Assembly (NCBI RefSeq): GCF_001038625.1
Contig: NZ_CP011803.1
Location: 1,178,001-1,242,000 of the forward strand
Reading direction: 5' to 3'
From: Clostridium carboxidivorans P7
Lineage (GTDB): Bacteria; Bacillota; Clostridia; Clostridiales; Clostridiaceae
Length of the DNA stretch: 64,000 nt
Shown: piece after piece, positions 37,781-46,643 of the stretch
Layout: the number at the start of each line of letters is the position of its first letter
Position numbering within the stretch: position 1 is the first letter of the stretch
The notes under the pieces: model-generated
What the model was told of the DNA's origin: nothing
Database searches by the model: none
Seen by the model: the letters and a program-made list of their open reading frames with translations, nothing else
Translations under genes and position numbers: made by a program

Positions 37781-37825
37781 TATATAATAAATAACGTTAA
37801 GAAATTATAGATAGGAGAGATTTAA

Positions 37826-38284
37826 ATGAAATTTGTATGTCCACTTATAGCTGTTAGTGATATTGAAGCTTCAAAAAATTTTTATGGAAAGGTGCTTAAT
37901 CAAAAGGTGACAATGGACTTTGGAGCAAATGTTACTTTTGAAAATGGTTTTGCAATACAAAAGGGCTTTGCAGAACTTATTGATATAAATGAAAATGAAG
38001 TTGCACATAGGTCAAATAATTTTGAACTCTATTTTGAAGAAGAAGATTTAAATGGATTTGTAGAAAGGCTAAAAAGCTTTGATAATATAGAATATGTTCA
38101 TGATGTTAAAGAACATCCATGGGGGCAGAGAGTCATTAGATTTTATGATCCTGATAAACATATTATTGAAGTCGGGGAGAGTATGGTAAGTGTTATAAAG
38201 CGATTTTTAAGCCAAGGTTTAACTCCTGAAGAAACAGCTAAGCGTACTATGTTTCCTATTGAGTTTATACAAAAATTAGTTTAG
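37826..38284 (+). CDS. VOC-family (glyoxalase/bleomycin-resistance fold) protein
   Basis: This 152-residue protein has one glyoxalase/bleomycin-resistance domain: CPLIAVSDIEASKNFYGKVLNQ at the start and RVIRFYDPDKHIIEVGE near the end, with metal-type His/Glu positions. An unusual C-terminal helix of about 35 residues (RFLSQGLTPEETAKRTMFPIEFIQKLV) resembles a small HTH-like tail. AGGAGA precedes the ATG. It is co-directional with the AraC regulator. The substrate is unknown. Confidence 0.82.
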   Translation: MKFVCPLIAVSDIEASKNFYGKVLNQKVTMDFGANVTFENGFAIQKGFAELIDINENEVAHRSNNFELYFEEEDLNGFVERLKSFDNIEYVHDVKEHPWGQRVIRFYDPDKHIIEVGESMVSVIKRFLSQGLTPEETAKRTMFPIEFIQKLV

Positions 38285-38330
38285 GTACTTGTTTACAGGA
38301 TTTTGCTGCATAAAATAAATAAAAAAAGAG

Positions 38331-38372
38331 AGGAGCATTCATATCTAATAAAAGATGATGAATGTTCCTTTC
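38331..38372. terminator. terminator
   Basis: A 12-bp stem with one G-U pair (38331-38342 with 38358-38369) lies between convergent genes. Confidence 0.6.
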
Positions 38373-38450
38373 TAAACATAGTTCCGTAAAGAGAAACTTT
38401 TATTATTGAATTTAAAAATTATAAAGTTATACATTTTATCTAATTTAGTA

Positions 38451-39191
38451 TTATTTTAATTTTTTACCACAATTGATACAAAAAACATAATCGTCTTTAA
38501 TTTCTGCTCCACATTCACAAGTTTTAATTTTCTCTGAACTTTCTGGAGGATTACTATTTAAAATATCGTTGATTTTATCAAAGGTTTTATTTGCTACTTT
38601 TTTTGTTTGATTTTTTACATTATTAATAATTTCTTCTCTTTTTTGCTTAGCGTCTTCTTCCTCTTTAACTCTAATTTCTTGTTCTTTTTTAAGCTTGTCT
38701 TTAGAATACTCTCCTGAGATTACATATTTTACTCTTTCAAACTCCTCTGAATTTAAAATGTTTTCTTTAATTAATGGAGATAATGCTTCTAAAAATTCAG
38801 TTTCATTATATACAAAATTTAAATTCTTTAAACTTTCAATCCAACTGTTTTTTTTCAATATAAATTCTTGTTCGCTATAAATTTCATCTTTATATAATTT
38901 GTAAATTTTATCCAATTCGGAAACCACCTTACACAAACTATTCTTAGTGGAATTTTGTTGTAAAACAGCTTCATCTACTTTATTTTCAATATTACTTATT
39001 TTTTCTTCTGATATTTTTGGCGTAATACTGTTATTTTCTAAACTCATGTTGTAATTATCTAATTTTTTATTTATGGACTCAAGCAAGGATACAATTTTAT
39101 TTTGTTTCCAATACCAACACCAAAATTCTCTAGCTATAAGTGTTATTATAATTATAATAATTAAAATTGTAAAAATACTGCTATCATTCAT
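38451..39191 (-). CDS. membrane-anchored coiled-coil protein with C-terminal zinc ribbon
   Basis: This 246-residue protein has one N-terminal membrane helix (residues about 5-22). A long charged helical region follows, with a SHOCT-like segment (KIYKLYKDEIYSEQEFILKKNSWI). A second helical hairpin and a Glu/Lys coiled coil come next. The C-terminal zinc ribbon has four cysteines (CECGAEIKDDYVFCINCGKK). Function is unknown; zinc-ribbon plus SHOCT proteins are often involved in membrane or stress complexes. A 45-residue membrane protein is encoded 103 bases upstream on the same strand. Confidence 0.75.
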   Translation of the reverse strand: MNDSSIFTILIIIIIITLIAREFWCWYWKQNKIVSLLESINKKLDNYNMSLENNSITPKISEEKISNIENKVDEAVLQQNSTKNSLCKVVSELDKIYKLYKDEIYSEQEFILKKNSWIESLKNLNFVYNETEFLEALSPLIKENILNSEEFERVKYVISGEYSKDKLKKEQEIRVKEEEDAKQKREEIINNVKNQTKKVANKTFDKINDILNSNPPESSEKIKTCECGAEIKDDYVFCINCGKKLK

Positions 39192-39293
39192 TTTAAGTAA
39201 TTCTCCTTTTTATAAAATTTAATAAACTTTTTAGAATGGAAAGTATATATTGAAGATACTATGTATAACTCTAATTGAAGAAATTAATATTAT

Positions 39294-39431
39294 TTAATGA
39301 AGTATAATTGCTAAAAATAATGCTAAAAGTAAAAAATAAATAAGGGCTTGTTTAATTTTATATCTAAGCAAAGATCTAATAAATAGAAAAAATAATATTA
39401 TAATTACGAAAAACTTGTAAAGATAGTTCAT
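39294..39431 (-). CDS. small membrane protein (45 aa)
   Basis: Reading the minus strand gives MNYLYKFFVIIILFF and onwards to a TAA at 39294-39296: two hydrophobic segments around a basic turn (RSLLRYKIK). AGAGGT lies 6 bases before the ATG, good for this genome. It sits just upstream of the zinc-ribbon membrane protein gene on the same strand and may be co-expressed with it. No family is recognised. Confidence 0.5.
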   Translation of the reverse strand: MNYLYKFFVIIILFFLFIRSLLRYKIKQALIYFLLLALFLAIILH

Positions 39432-39697
39432 TTTAATACCTCTTTCACCCATTATTTATACTATTTTGGTTAATATTTGTTAAGTTATTCGTGGCATTTT
39501 GATTATATTATACAATAGATACCTATATGTAGCAAATAACAGACATACCTTTCGTTTTTGTAGAAATAGTGGAAAATGCATGTGTTTTTATTTATAATTA
39601 CATTGTATTGTTATAAATACTTTGTATTATTTTAGAATAAATAATATCTTTGAAAATTTTGCTTTCTAGAAGGCTTTTATGGGGGAGGGGTAACTAT

Positions 39698-40549
39698 ATG
39701 AATATAAAAAATAAAAATTTAATACAAATTCATTTTGCTGTTTTTTTATTCGGCTTATCAGGTTTGTTTGGAAAGTTATTATCACTGCCATCGATGATAA
39801 TTGTTCTTGGAAGAGTTGTCTTCTCAAGTATATTTCTATTTACTTTAATGTTTTATTTAAAAAAGGATATAAAGCTAAAAGAAAAAAAGCATTATTTTTA
39901 TCTGATAGTAATGGGCATAATTTTGGCTATTCACTGGAGCACCTTTTTTAAATCCATACAGACAGCTACAGTAGCAATAGGACTGCTTACATTTTCTACT
40001 TTTCCTGTTTTTGTTACTTTTCTTGAACCATACTTTTTCAAGGAGAAAATTAAGTTAAGAGATATTGTAATTGCAGTTATTACATTTTTAGGAGTACTTT
40101 TTGTGGTTCCAAAGTTTCAACTTGGAAATAATCTAACACAAGGAGTTCTTTGGGGAATAGTATCAGGCTTTACTTATGCTATTCTTTCAATGATGAATAG
40201 AAAATATGTAAAAGAATATTCCAGTTCATTAATTGCTTTTTATGAACAGTTTGTAGCAGCAATTGTATTAATGCCTTCATTATTTTTCGAGAAGCCTGTT
40301 TTTAGCTCTAGAGATATAGTGCTGCTTATAGTATTAGGTACAGTTTTCACTGGAATTTCTCATTCTCTATTCATAAATGGCTTAAAGAATATTAAAACCC
40401 AGACAGCAGGTATTATATCCAGTCTTGAGCCAGTTTACGGTATTGTATTTGCTGCTTTTTTACTAGGAGAAATACCAACTTTAAGAGAAATATTAGGTGG
40501 AATTATCATTTTAGGCACTGTTTTTTATTCAACTATTAAATGCAAATAG
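39698..40549 (+). CDS. EamA/DMT-family transporter
   Basis: This 283-residue protein has about ten membrane helices in two EamA repeats. The typical LEPVYGIVFAAFLLGEIPTLREILGGIIIL segment near the C-terminus closes the second repeat. It probably exports or imports a small metabolite such as an amino acid or nucleotide precursor. ATG at 39698 is chosen because GGGAGGGG sits 7 bases upstream. It is a single-gene unit with a hairpin terminator at 40619. Confidence 0.88.
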   Translation: MNIKNKNLIQIHFAVFLFGLSGLFGKLLSLPSMIIVLGRVVFSSIFLFTLMFYLKKDIKLKEKKHYFYLIVMGIILAIHWSTFFKSIQTATVAIGLLTFSTFPVFVTFLEPYFFKEKIKLRDIVIAVITFLGVLFVVPKFQLGNNLTQGVLWGIVSGFTYAILSMMNRKYVKEYSSSLIAFYEQFVAAIVLMPSLFFEKPVFSSRDIVLLIVLGTVFTGISHSLFINGLKNIKTQTAGIISSLEPVYGIVFAAFLLGEIPTLREILGGIIILGTVFYSTIKCK

Positions 40550-40618
40550 ATTGATTCTTGATTTTTGGAATCTAGTCAAAATAAAACAACAACATTATAA
40601 GAATAAGATATAAATATT

Positions 40619-40652
40619 TTAAGAGTTTGGACTTAGTTCAGGCTCTTTTAAT
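40619..40652 (+). terminator. terminator of the EamA gene
   Basis: An 11-bp imperfect stem with G-U pairs (40621-40631 with 40637-40647) is followed by Ts. The rest of 40550-40909 holds only AT-rich leader sequence with a possible TATAAT near 40751. Confidence 0.6.
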
Positions 40653-40909
40653 TTTATGAAAAAGAAAATGTAAAATGGATCTAAATTATTATGAAAAATT
40701 ATGTAAAAAAACATATAAATAATGTACTATTTAATATTACGTAAACCATGATATAATTACCATAAGTCAAATAGAAACAGTAATATTTTTTTATCCAAAA
40801 CCATGAAAATAAGAATTTTTAGGCAATCTTATGGTGAAACAGTAGTACTTTATAGCTTACATTATATTTACATAAGATAATTATAAAAAATAGAAAGGGG
40901 ATTAATAAA

Positions 40910-42493
40910 TTGAAAAACAAATTTTTAGCAGTAGCTTTTCTTAGTATTTTTCTATTGATTTCCCATAATGTACAAGCAGCAAATTTTATAGACAATCAAA
41001 CAGTAGAAAAAGACAAAAAATGGACTATTAAATTTACAGGTGATGTTGGATTTGATGATGTAAGCAAACAAGGTATAACTATAACAGATAGTAATGGTGC
41101 TTTGGTGAATGTAGGAATTGTGGAAGGAGAAGATAAGAAAACAATTATAGTAACAGCTCCAGAAGATGGTTATATACAAGGAGAAAGTTACATATTAAAT
41201 ATTGGATCTAAGGTGCATTCTGCTGAAGGTAAGGCATTAAAAAAAGAATATAAGATACACTTTAACATAAAAAAAGAAGTTTTAGAACAACAATCATGCA
41301 ATGGAAACTTACTTAATAAATCTTTTGTAGCAAAACAAGGTGATTGGATATACTATCGTAATCTTGATGATGGATCTAAATTATATAAAAAGAATGAAGC
41401 ACAGGAAGCAGAAAAGATTAAATTGAGCGATAGATCAGCTTCTAACATAAATGTAGTAGGTGATTGGGTATACTTTATAGATTTTATAGATGATTTTAAT
41501 ACTAAAATTTGCAAAGTAAAAACTGATGGTAGCGATGAAACGATAGTATGTAAAGCTAATTATGATTCAGGACCTTATGCTAATGATGATAAGTGGGATA
41601 TGACAGTAGTAGGTGACTGGATATATTATCATGATGATTATTATGCAGGCGATGGGAAAGACAGTATATATAAAATTAAAACAGATGGAACATGTAAACA
41701 AATGGTATGTGATTGTTTTACAGACAGTATGATTGTTTATGGTGATTGGATTTACTATAGGGATGCACTAGATTGTAAAATTTATAAAGTGACTACTGAT
41801 GGTAAGAACAAATCAAAGTTAAATGATGATGGTAGTGTGCAGGCATTTAAAATAGGCGGTATAATAGATGGATGGATATATTATTCGTATTCATCAGATG
41901 TTTACAAGGTAAGAATAGATGGTTCTGAAAAAACGAAAATTTTTAACATAGAGCATGATAATAAAGAATGTGTAAGCAATATAAATGTAAGTAATGGATG
42001 GATGTATTATCGAATACAATGTGCAGTTTCTCCTAATAATAGTGATGTTGACGGAAAAGTATTTAAAGTTAAGCTGGATGGAAGTTGTAATACTAAATTA
42101 TTTGATGGTGGATTTGATGTGATTTTTATGAATGTTATAGATGATGTGGTATTTGTTACAAATGAAACTGATGTTTTACGTAGTGATACTGGCAATACAT
42201 TCAAAGTATTTCCGCCTCCTAAGCCTTGGACAAGAATATCACCAAATAATACGGTAGTCATAGGTTTGTCTCAATACTCGTATTTTGATTATTATAAAAT
42301 TTATGTAGGAAATACTTCAGAGCAAGGTCCTTTTGCAGAAGCAGTTAATAGTGATTGGAACTTAGAAAATAAATGGAAATTAGATTGTTCTTCTATAAGC
42401 TTGCCTTATTTTGGACCAAAAATGTATATAAAATTAACAGGTGTAAAAGATGGTGTAGAATCAGAAGAAAAAATTATTAGTGTTTATAAATAA
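40910..42493 (+). CDS. secreted SbsA-Ig plus DUF5050 beta-propeller-like protein
   Basis: This 527-residue protein has a signal peptide (cleavage near VQAANF). An SbsA-like Ig domain (residues about 25-120) precedes at least five repeats of the form GDW(I/V)YY...(I/V)YK(V/I)xTDG, the pattern of DUF5050/YncE-like propellers. A C-terminal beta domain closes it (about 440-527). The start is TTG at 40910 with AAAGGGG 9 bases upstream. It is probably released or cell-wall loosely attached. Its role is unknown; propellers of this type often bind glycans or other proteins. It has no operon partner. Confidence 0.8.
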   Translation: MKNKFLAVAFLSIFLLISHNVQAANFIDNQTVEKDKKWTIKFTGDVGFDDVSKQGITITDSNGALVNVGIVEGEDKKTIIVTAPEDGYIQGESYILNIGSKVHSAEGKALKKEYKIHFNIKKEVLEQQSCNGNLLNKSFVAKQGDWIYYRNLDDGSKLYKKNEAQEAEKIKLSDRSASNINVVGDWVYFIDFIDDFNTKICKVKTDGSDETIVCKANYDSGPYANDDKWDMTVVGDWIYYHDDYYAGDGKDSIYKIKTDGTCKQMVCDCFTDSMIVYGDWIYYRDALDCKIYKVTTDGKNKSKLNDDGSVQAFKIGGIIDGWIYYSYSSDVYKVRIDGSEKTKIFNIEHDNKECVSNINVSNGWMYYRIQCAVSPNNSDVDGKVFKVKLDGSCNTKLFDGGFDVIFMNVIDDVVFVTNETDVLRSDTGNTFKVFPPPKPWTRISPNNTVVIGLSQYSYFDYYKIYVGNTSEQGPFAEAVNSDWNLENKWKLDCSSISLPYFGPKMYIKLTGVKDGVESEEKIISVYK

Positions 42494-42547
42494 TGTTAGT
42501 AACTGAGAGGTACAATAAATTGCATTATTATAATTATACATTTATTG

Positions 42548-42575
42548 CACAACTTTTTTGAGAGGACAATTGAGT
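42548..42575. repeat. degraded copy of the palindromic element at 14.6 kb
   Basis: The stretch GCACAACTTTTTT followed by GAGAGGACAATTGA matches, in the reverse direction, the right arm and then the loop of the element at 14635-14693. The second arm is missing here. Confidence 0.55.
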
Positions 42576-42687
42576 GATAGCAGATGACAACCCACTAAGT
42601 TTAGATGAATTGATTTTTAAAGCTTCTTTTGATAATGCAAAGGAAGCTTTAAATTTATATAGTTGCATGATATATAAAATGTTTTGA
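42574..42687 (+). pseudogene. possible gene remnant (37 codons)
   Basis: A short open frame from GTG 42574 reads as plausible protein (DDNPLSLDELIFKASFDNAKEALNLYS) up to TGA at 42685-42687 but has no ribosome site and begins inside the repeat copy. It looks like the 3' end of a lost gene. The rest of 42494-42874 has no gene besides the promoter at 42760-42788. Confidence 0.3.
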
Positions 42688-42759
42688 TTATTCTGATATA
42701 TTTGCTTAATGGATTTTACATTGTAAGTATTAATTAAATAAATATTTTTAAAATAAAAC

Positions 42760-42806
42760 TTGCAATTATAGTTTACGATATGTATAATATATCTAACGAA
42801 TCGTAA
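42760..42806 (+). promoter_or_regulatory. promoter and operator-like repeat of the XRE-cupin gene
   Basis: TTGCAA (42760-42765), 17 bases, TATAAT (42783-42788). TTACGAT at 42773-42779 and its complement ATCGTAA at 42800-42806 flank the -10; TAACGA recurs at 42794-42799 and 42815-42820. This suggests autoregulation by the XRE protein. Confidence 0.6.
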
Positions 42807-42874
42807 TAAATAAGTAACGAGTGTAAAATATAATTAACAATATTTAAGTGCTTATTTAACAGGAGGTCTAATAT

Positions 42875-43426
42875 ATGAATTTGAATCCAATAATTGCAGA
42901 AAATCTTAAACGTTTGAGGTTGGAAAGAAATTTAAGTTTAGGACAATTGGCAGAATTATCTGGAGTGAGTAAAGTAATGCTTTCACAAATTGAAAAGGGA
43001 GATTCAAACCCAACTATCAATACCGTTTGGAAAATTGCAAAGGGCTTAAATGTTCCGTATACAGTGCTAATTGATAAACATGAAGATGAAACTTCTGTGG
43101 TAAAAAAGTCAGAAGCAGAATATCAGAATAGTGAAGATGGAAGTTATCGTGTTTACTGTTATTATGGTAATACACCACATAGAAATTTTGAATTATTTTT
43201 ACTTGAATTGGATTCAGAAGCAACCTATACTTCTGTTGGTCATTCTGAAAAATCTCAAGAATATATCAGTGTTATTCAAGGAGAACTTGTACTTACAACA
43301 AACAATGAGGATTATTTGCTTAAAAAGGAAGATTCCATTTGTTTTTCATCAGCAAATCCTCACACTTATAAAAGTTGTGGTAAGAGTACTCTTAAAGCTA
43401 TAGTTGTAAACTTTTATCCAATTTAA
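42875..43426 (+). CDS. XRE-family regulator with cupin domain
   Basis: This 183-residue protein has an N-terminal HTH (LSLGQLAELSGVSKVMLSQIEKGDSNPTINTVWKIAKGL) and a C-terminal cupin (about 105-180) that would sense a small ligand. AGGAGG sits 9 bases before the ATG. Regulators of this design are commonly found beside azlCD, as here (about 1 kb downstream), and probably control the genes up to 45441 in response to an amino acid. Confidence 0.9.
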   Translation: MNLNPIIAENLKRLRLERNLSLGQLAELSGVSKVMLSQIEKGDSNPTINTVWKIAKGLNVPYTVLIDKHEDETSVVKKSEAEYQNSEDGSYRVYCYYGNTPHRNFELFLLELDSEATYTSVGHSEKSQEYISVIQGELVLTTNNEDYLLKKEDSICFSSANPHTYKSCGKSTLKAIVVNFYPI

Positions 43427-43458
43427 TAATTTTAAATAAAATTTAGGAGGAATGAGAA

Positions 43459-44175
43459 ATGACTGAATTAATATTTCAAAAGGACAGTTACATAAAGGAA
43501 TTTGAATGTAAAGTTATTGGTGCAGATGAGGCTGAAAATGCTGTTATTTTAGATAGAACAGCATTTTATATAGGGGGAGGTGGTCAACCTTGTGATGTTG
43601 GAGTATTGGAAACAGCTAAAGATAAGTATGTTGTTAAAAAGGTTAAGAAAAAAGGAAATGACATATATCACTATATTGATGGAAAACTTCCTGAAGTCAA
43701 TGAAATGTGTACAGGAAAAATAGATTGGGAACACAGATATAAATTAATGAGAACTCATACAGCTATGCATATTTTATGTGGTGTTGTATGGAGAGATTAT
43801 AAGGCACAAGTAACTGGTGGAGACATGGATTGCCTTAAAGGAAGAATGGACTTTGAGTTTGAAAACTTTGATAAGGAACTAGTAGAGGAAATTGAAGAGA
43901 AGGTTAATAAGGAAGTACAATCTAAAAGAGAACTTAAGGTAAATATTTTAGAAAGGGAAGAAGCTTTTAAAATCCCTGATCTAATAAGGACTAAAATAAA
44001 TCTTTTGCCAGAAGGAATTAAACAAATAAGAACAGTTGAAATTGAGGGATTAGATCTTCAAGCAGATGGAGGAACCCATGTAAAAAATACTTCTGAAGTT
44101 GGAAAAATAAAAATAGTAGACTATAAAAGTAAGGGAAAAATCAATAAGAGAATATATGTTGAAATAGAAGACTAG
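43459..44175 (+). CDS. alanyl-tRNA editing protein (AlaX-like)
   Basis: This 238-residue stand-alone editing protein of the AlaX-M type has an N-terminal beta-barrel (TAFYIGGGGQPCDVG) and a catalytic part with the zinc motif HTAMH. A second motif reads DGGTH where many members have CGGTH, so one zinc ligand is Asp or lies elsewhere. It would deacylate Ser- or Gly-tRNA-Ala. AGGAGGA lies 8 bases before the ATG, 32 bases after the XRE gene, so it belongs to that unit. Confidence 0.87.
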   Translation: MTELIFQKDSYIKEFECKVIGADEAENAVILDRTAFYIGGGGQPCDVGVLETAKDKYVVKKVKKKGNDIYHYIDGKLPEVNEMCTGKIDWEHRYKLMRTHTAMHILCGVVWRDYKAQVTGGDMDCLKGRMDFEFENFDKELVEEIEEKVNKEVQSKRELKVNILEREEAFKIPDLIRTKINLLPEGIKQIRTVEIEGLDLQADGGTHVKNTSEVGKIKIVDYKSKGKINKRIYVEIED

Positions 44176-44273
44176 TATAGAATGTTTTTTTTATAGAATA
44201 TATAGGATTCTTATTTAATGTTAGGATTAATAGTTATAAAACCATAAAATTACAGTAACATTATTAACGTTAT

Positions 44274-44337
44274 TACTCCCCTTAAGATAAACAGGTTTAG
44301 AAATAAAATCTGCTAGTGGAAAGGGGAGTATTTTTAT
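44274..44337 (+). terminator. terminator or attenuator before azlC
   Basis: A perfect 10-bp stem (44274-44283 with 44321-44330) is followed by TTTTTAT. The 37-base loop holds a weaker inner hairpin (ACAG/CTGC). It ends the alaX transcript and could regulate read-through into azlC 64 bases downstream. Confidence 0.7.
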
Positions 44338-44393
44338 ATCAAAAAAGATGGAGTATTATTTTAAGAAATATAAGGATTAAAGGGGGCATTTAT

Positions 44394-45116
44394 ATGAAAG
44401 GAGCAATTAAAGCAGCATTTCCAATTACAATACCAGTTATGCTGGGATATATTTCTGTTGGAATGGCTTTTGGATTGTTATTTGAAAAGTCTGGATATAA
44501 TTTACTATGGGCAATTTTAATGAGCATAATTGTATATGCAGGTTCTATGCAGTTTATAGCTATTAATTTATTAACAGGTGGGGCAGGTTTAATAGAAATA
44601 GCGCTTATGACTTTGTTTGTAAATATCAGACACATGTTTTATGGTTTATCTTTTATAGATAAGTTTAAAGAAATGGGAAAGAAGAAAATATATATGATAT
44701 ATTCTCTCACTGATGAGACTTATTCATTGTTATGTTCTTCAAAAGCACCTGAAGGTGTTAACAATAATTTATTTCTTTTTTGTATATCATTTCTCAATCA
44801 AGTATATTGGATAATTGGAACGATTATAGGATCAGCTTTAGGTTCATTGATTAAATTCAATACAAAGGGAATTGATTTTGCAATGACGGCCTTGTTTGTA
44901 GTTATTTTTATTGAACAGTGGTCATCCTATAAAACCCATATTCCTGTTATAATTGGTATTTTATCAACCATTATATCACTTTTAATTTTTGGAACTGATA
45001 ATTTAATTTTGCCATCAATGATACTTATAACAGTAACTTTGATGATTTTTCAAAGGCAAATAGATAAGAACAATTATGAGGAAAGCAGAGGGGAGGATGT
45101 TGGTGATGCATGTTAA
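44394..45116 (+). CDS. azlC: AzlC-family amino-acid exporter, large subunit
   Basis: This 240-residue membrane protein has about seven helices and the AzlC hallmarks AAFPITIPVMLGYISVGMAFG and YAGSMQFIAINLL. With the small partner AzlD it exports branched-chain or related amino acids. ATG at 44394 is chosen because AGGGGG sits 8 bases upstream; a longer in-frame reading runs back through the attenuator stem and is rejected. AzlD overlaps its end. Confidence 0.93.
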   Translation: MKGAIKAAFPITIPVMLGYISVGMAFGLLFEKSGYNLLWAILMSIIVYAGSMQFIAINLLTGGAGLIEIALMTLFVNIRHMFYGLSFIDKFKEMGKKKIYMIYSLTDETYSLLCSSKAPEGVNNNLFLFCISFLNQVYWIIGTIIGSALGSLIKFNTKGIDFAMTALFVVIFIEQWSSYKTHIPVIIGILSTIISLLIFGTDNLILPSMILITVTLMIFQRQIDKNNYEESRGEDVGDAC

Positions 45117-45441
45117 TAGTAGTTATACTTTAATTGCCATATTAGTTATGGGAGCTGTAACATTTGCTATAAGAGCAGCAGCATTTGTTTTGTTTGGAAA
45201 AAATAAAACTACACCAAAATATGTAGTGTATATAGGTAATTATTTGCCTCCTGCAGTAATGGCTATGCTCATAATTTACTGCTTAAGAAATATTAATTTG
45301 CATGCATTTCCCTTTGGAATTCCTGAAGCAATTGGAGTTGCCACAGTAGCAGTATTGCATATTTGGAAGCGCAATAATTTGGTTAGCATATTGGGTGGAA
45401 CAATAATATATATGATGGGAGTACAGTTGATATTTGTGTAA
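45106..45441 (+). CDS. azlD: AzlD-family amino-acid exporter, small subunit
   Basis: This 111-residue protein with four helices includes the family's IRAAAFVLFG and NYLPPAVMAMLIIYCLRN segments. ATG at 45106 is 9 bases after GGAGG and overlaps the azlC stop by 11 bases; GTG 45103 and ATG 45097 are less well spaced. It partners AzlC. Confidence 0.92.
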   Translation: MHVNSSYTLIAILVMGAVTFAIRAAAFVLFGKNKTTPKYVVYIGNYLPPAVMAMLIIYCLRNINLHAFPFGIPEAIGVATVAVLHIWKRNNLVSILGGTIIYMMGVQLIFV

Positions 45442-45503
45442 TCTTTCATATTGAAAAATTAATAGAAAAGTGAAGTTAACTAAAGTAATATAAATAATTT
45501 AAG

Positions 45504-45541
45504 AGAGAATCTTTTAATTAGTATTAGAAGATTCTTTTTTA
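45504..45541 (+). terminator. terminator of azlCD
   Basis: A 10-bp near-perfect stem (45506-45515 with 45526-45535) is followed by six Ts. Confidence 0.8.
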
Positions 45542-45589
45542 AATTGCTTATATTTAAATAGATGAATTTAAGTTATTTTTGGATATCTA

Positions 45590-45704
45590 TTAAAAAACTA
45601 TTGACTAATTATAGTTTTTATATAATAATAAATTTAAATTAGTTAGTAAATATAAGAATGTATAATAATTAATCAATTATGTAAGCTAAAAATAATTAAT
45701 CAAT
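45590..45704 (+). promoter_or_regulatory. nitroreductase promoter region with two 14-bp direct repeats
   Basis: TTGACT near 45600 with a TATAAT-like box about 15 bases on gives a probable promoter. Downstream, AATAATTAATCAAT occurs identically at 45664-45677 and 45691-45704 (27 bases apart), with an inverted partial copy (ATTGAT) at about 45718. This looks like a regulator site in the 5' leader. Confidence 0.5.
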
Positions 45705-45762
45705 AAATGGTGAAAATAATTGATGTGAAAAATATTTAAAATTATTAGAGAGGAATGATAAT

Positions 45763-46362
45763 ATGGGAAAAAATTTTTATTCTGCCGTAGCAGACAGACG
45801 TACATTTTATGGAATTAGTAAAGAAGCTGTAACTTCTGACGAAAGAATTAAAGAAATTATTGAATATGCTGTAAAACATGCTCCATCAGCATTTAATTCT
45901 CAAAGTGCAAGAGTAGTTTTGCTACTTGGAAAACACCATGATAGACTATGGGATATTACAAAGGAAGCTTTAAGAAGGATAGTTCCAGCTGATAAATTTA
46001 GTTCTACTGAGAATAAAATAAATTCATTTCAAAGTGGATATGGTACAGTTTTATTCTTTGAAGACAATAGTGTAATTGAAGGGCTTCAGGAGAAGTTTCC
46101 TGCCTATAAAGATAATTTTCCAATTTGGTCACAACAATCAAGTGGTATAAATCAATATATTATATGGACTTCATTAGAAATTGAAGGATTTGGTGTATCA
46201 TTGCAACACTATAATGAATTAATTGAAGAGGATATTAAGAAGGAATGGTCTATACAAAATAATTGGAAACTTATCGGACAAATGCCATTTGGAAAGCCAA
46301 CAGCACAACCTGATGAGAAACAGTTTGAACCTTTGGAAGATAGGGTTAAAGTATTTAAATAG
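45763..46362 (+). CDS. nitroreductase-family protein (Frm2/Hbn1-like)
   Basis: This 199-residue FMN-dependent oxidoreductase has AVADRRTFYGISKEAV at the start for FMN binding. APSAFNSQSARVVLL is typical of the Frm2/Hbn1 subgroup, and the GxSLQHYNE segment lies later. It probably reduces nitro or quinone compounds with NAD(P)H. AGAGAGG sits 9 bases before the ATG. It is a single gene ended by a terminator at 46440. Confidence 0.88.
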   Translation: MGKNFYSAVADRRTFYGISKEAVTSDERIKEIIEYAVKHAPSAFNSQSARVVLLLGKHHDRLWDITKEALRRIVPADKFSSTENKINSFQSGYGTVLFFEDNSVIEGLQEKFPAYKDNFPIWSQQSSGINQYIIWTSLEIEGFGVSLQHYNELIEEDIKKEWSIQNNWKLIGQMPFGKPTAQPDEKQFEPLEDRVKVFK

Positions 46363-46439
46363 GAAATTAATATTGATGCTACAATTATTTAATAAAATGT
46401 ATTAAAATTTTAAATCATTGAGTTGTTTATATAATTAGC

Positions 46440-46486
46440 AAAGGACTTAAATCTCAATTTTACTGAGAATTAAGTCCTTTTTTATT
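46440..46486 (+). terminator. terminator of the nitroreductase gene
   Basis: An 11-bp perfect stem (46440-46450 with 46470-46480) is followed by Ts. Confidence 0.9.
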
Positions 46487-46534
46487 GGAAAATTAAAAAT
46501 TCATCTATTATAAACTGTAATTCAATAAAGTATA

Positions 46535-46570
46535 TTGACAATAAAATGTATAAATGTTACAATGAACATT
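46535..46570 (+). promoter_or_regulatory. promoter with dyad over the -10
   Basis: TTGACA (46535-46540), 17 bases, TACAAT (46558-46563). The inverted repeat AATGTT-N6-AACATT (46553-46558 with 46565-46570) covers the -10, as expected for a repressor site controlling the two-gene unit that follows. Confidence 0.65.
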
Positions 46571-46643
46571 ACATAATATATCATTTTAATCATAACACAT
46601 TTAAAACAAAAAGTCAATACTTTTTTGAAAGGAAGTTTTGGAA

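Noticed and set aside
40753..40909. Cyclic-di-GMP or other riboswitch before the secreted propeller gene
   Set aside because: No conserved core of the known classes was recognised; it is plain AT-rich leader.
44316..44393. Longer azlC start
   Set aside because: It would run through the terminator-like stem and lacks the family N-terminus; AGGGGG fits ATG 44394.
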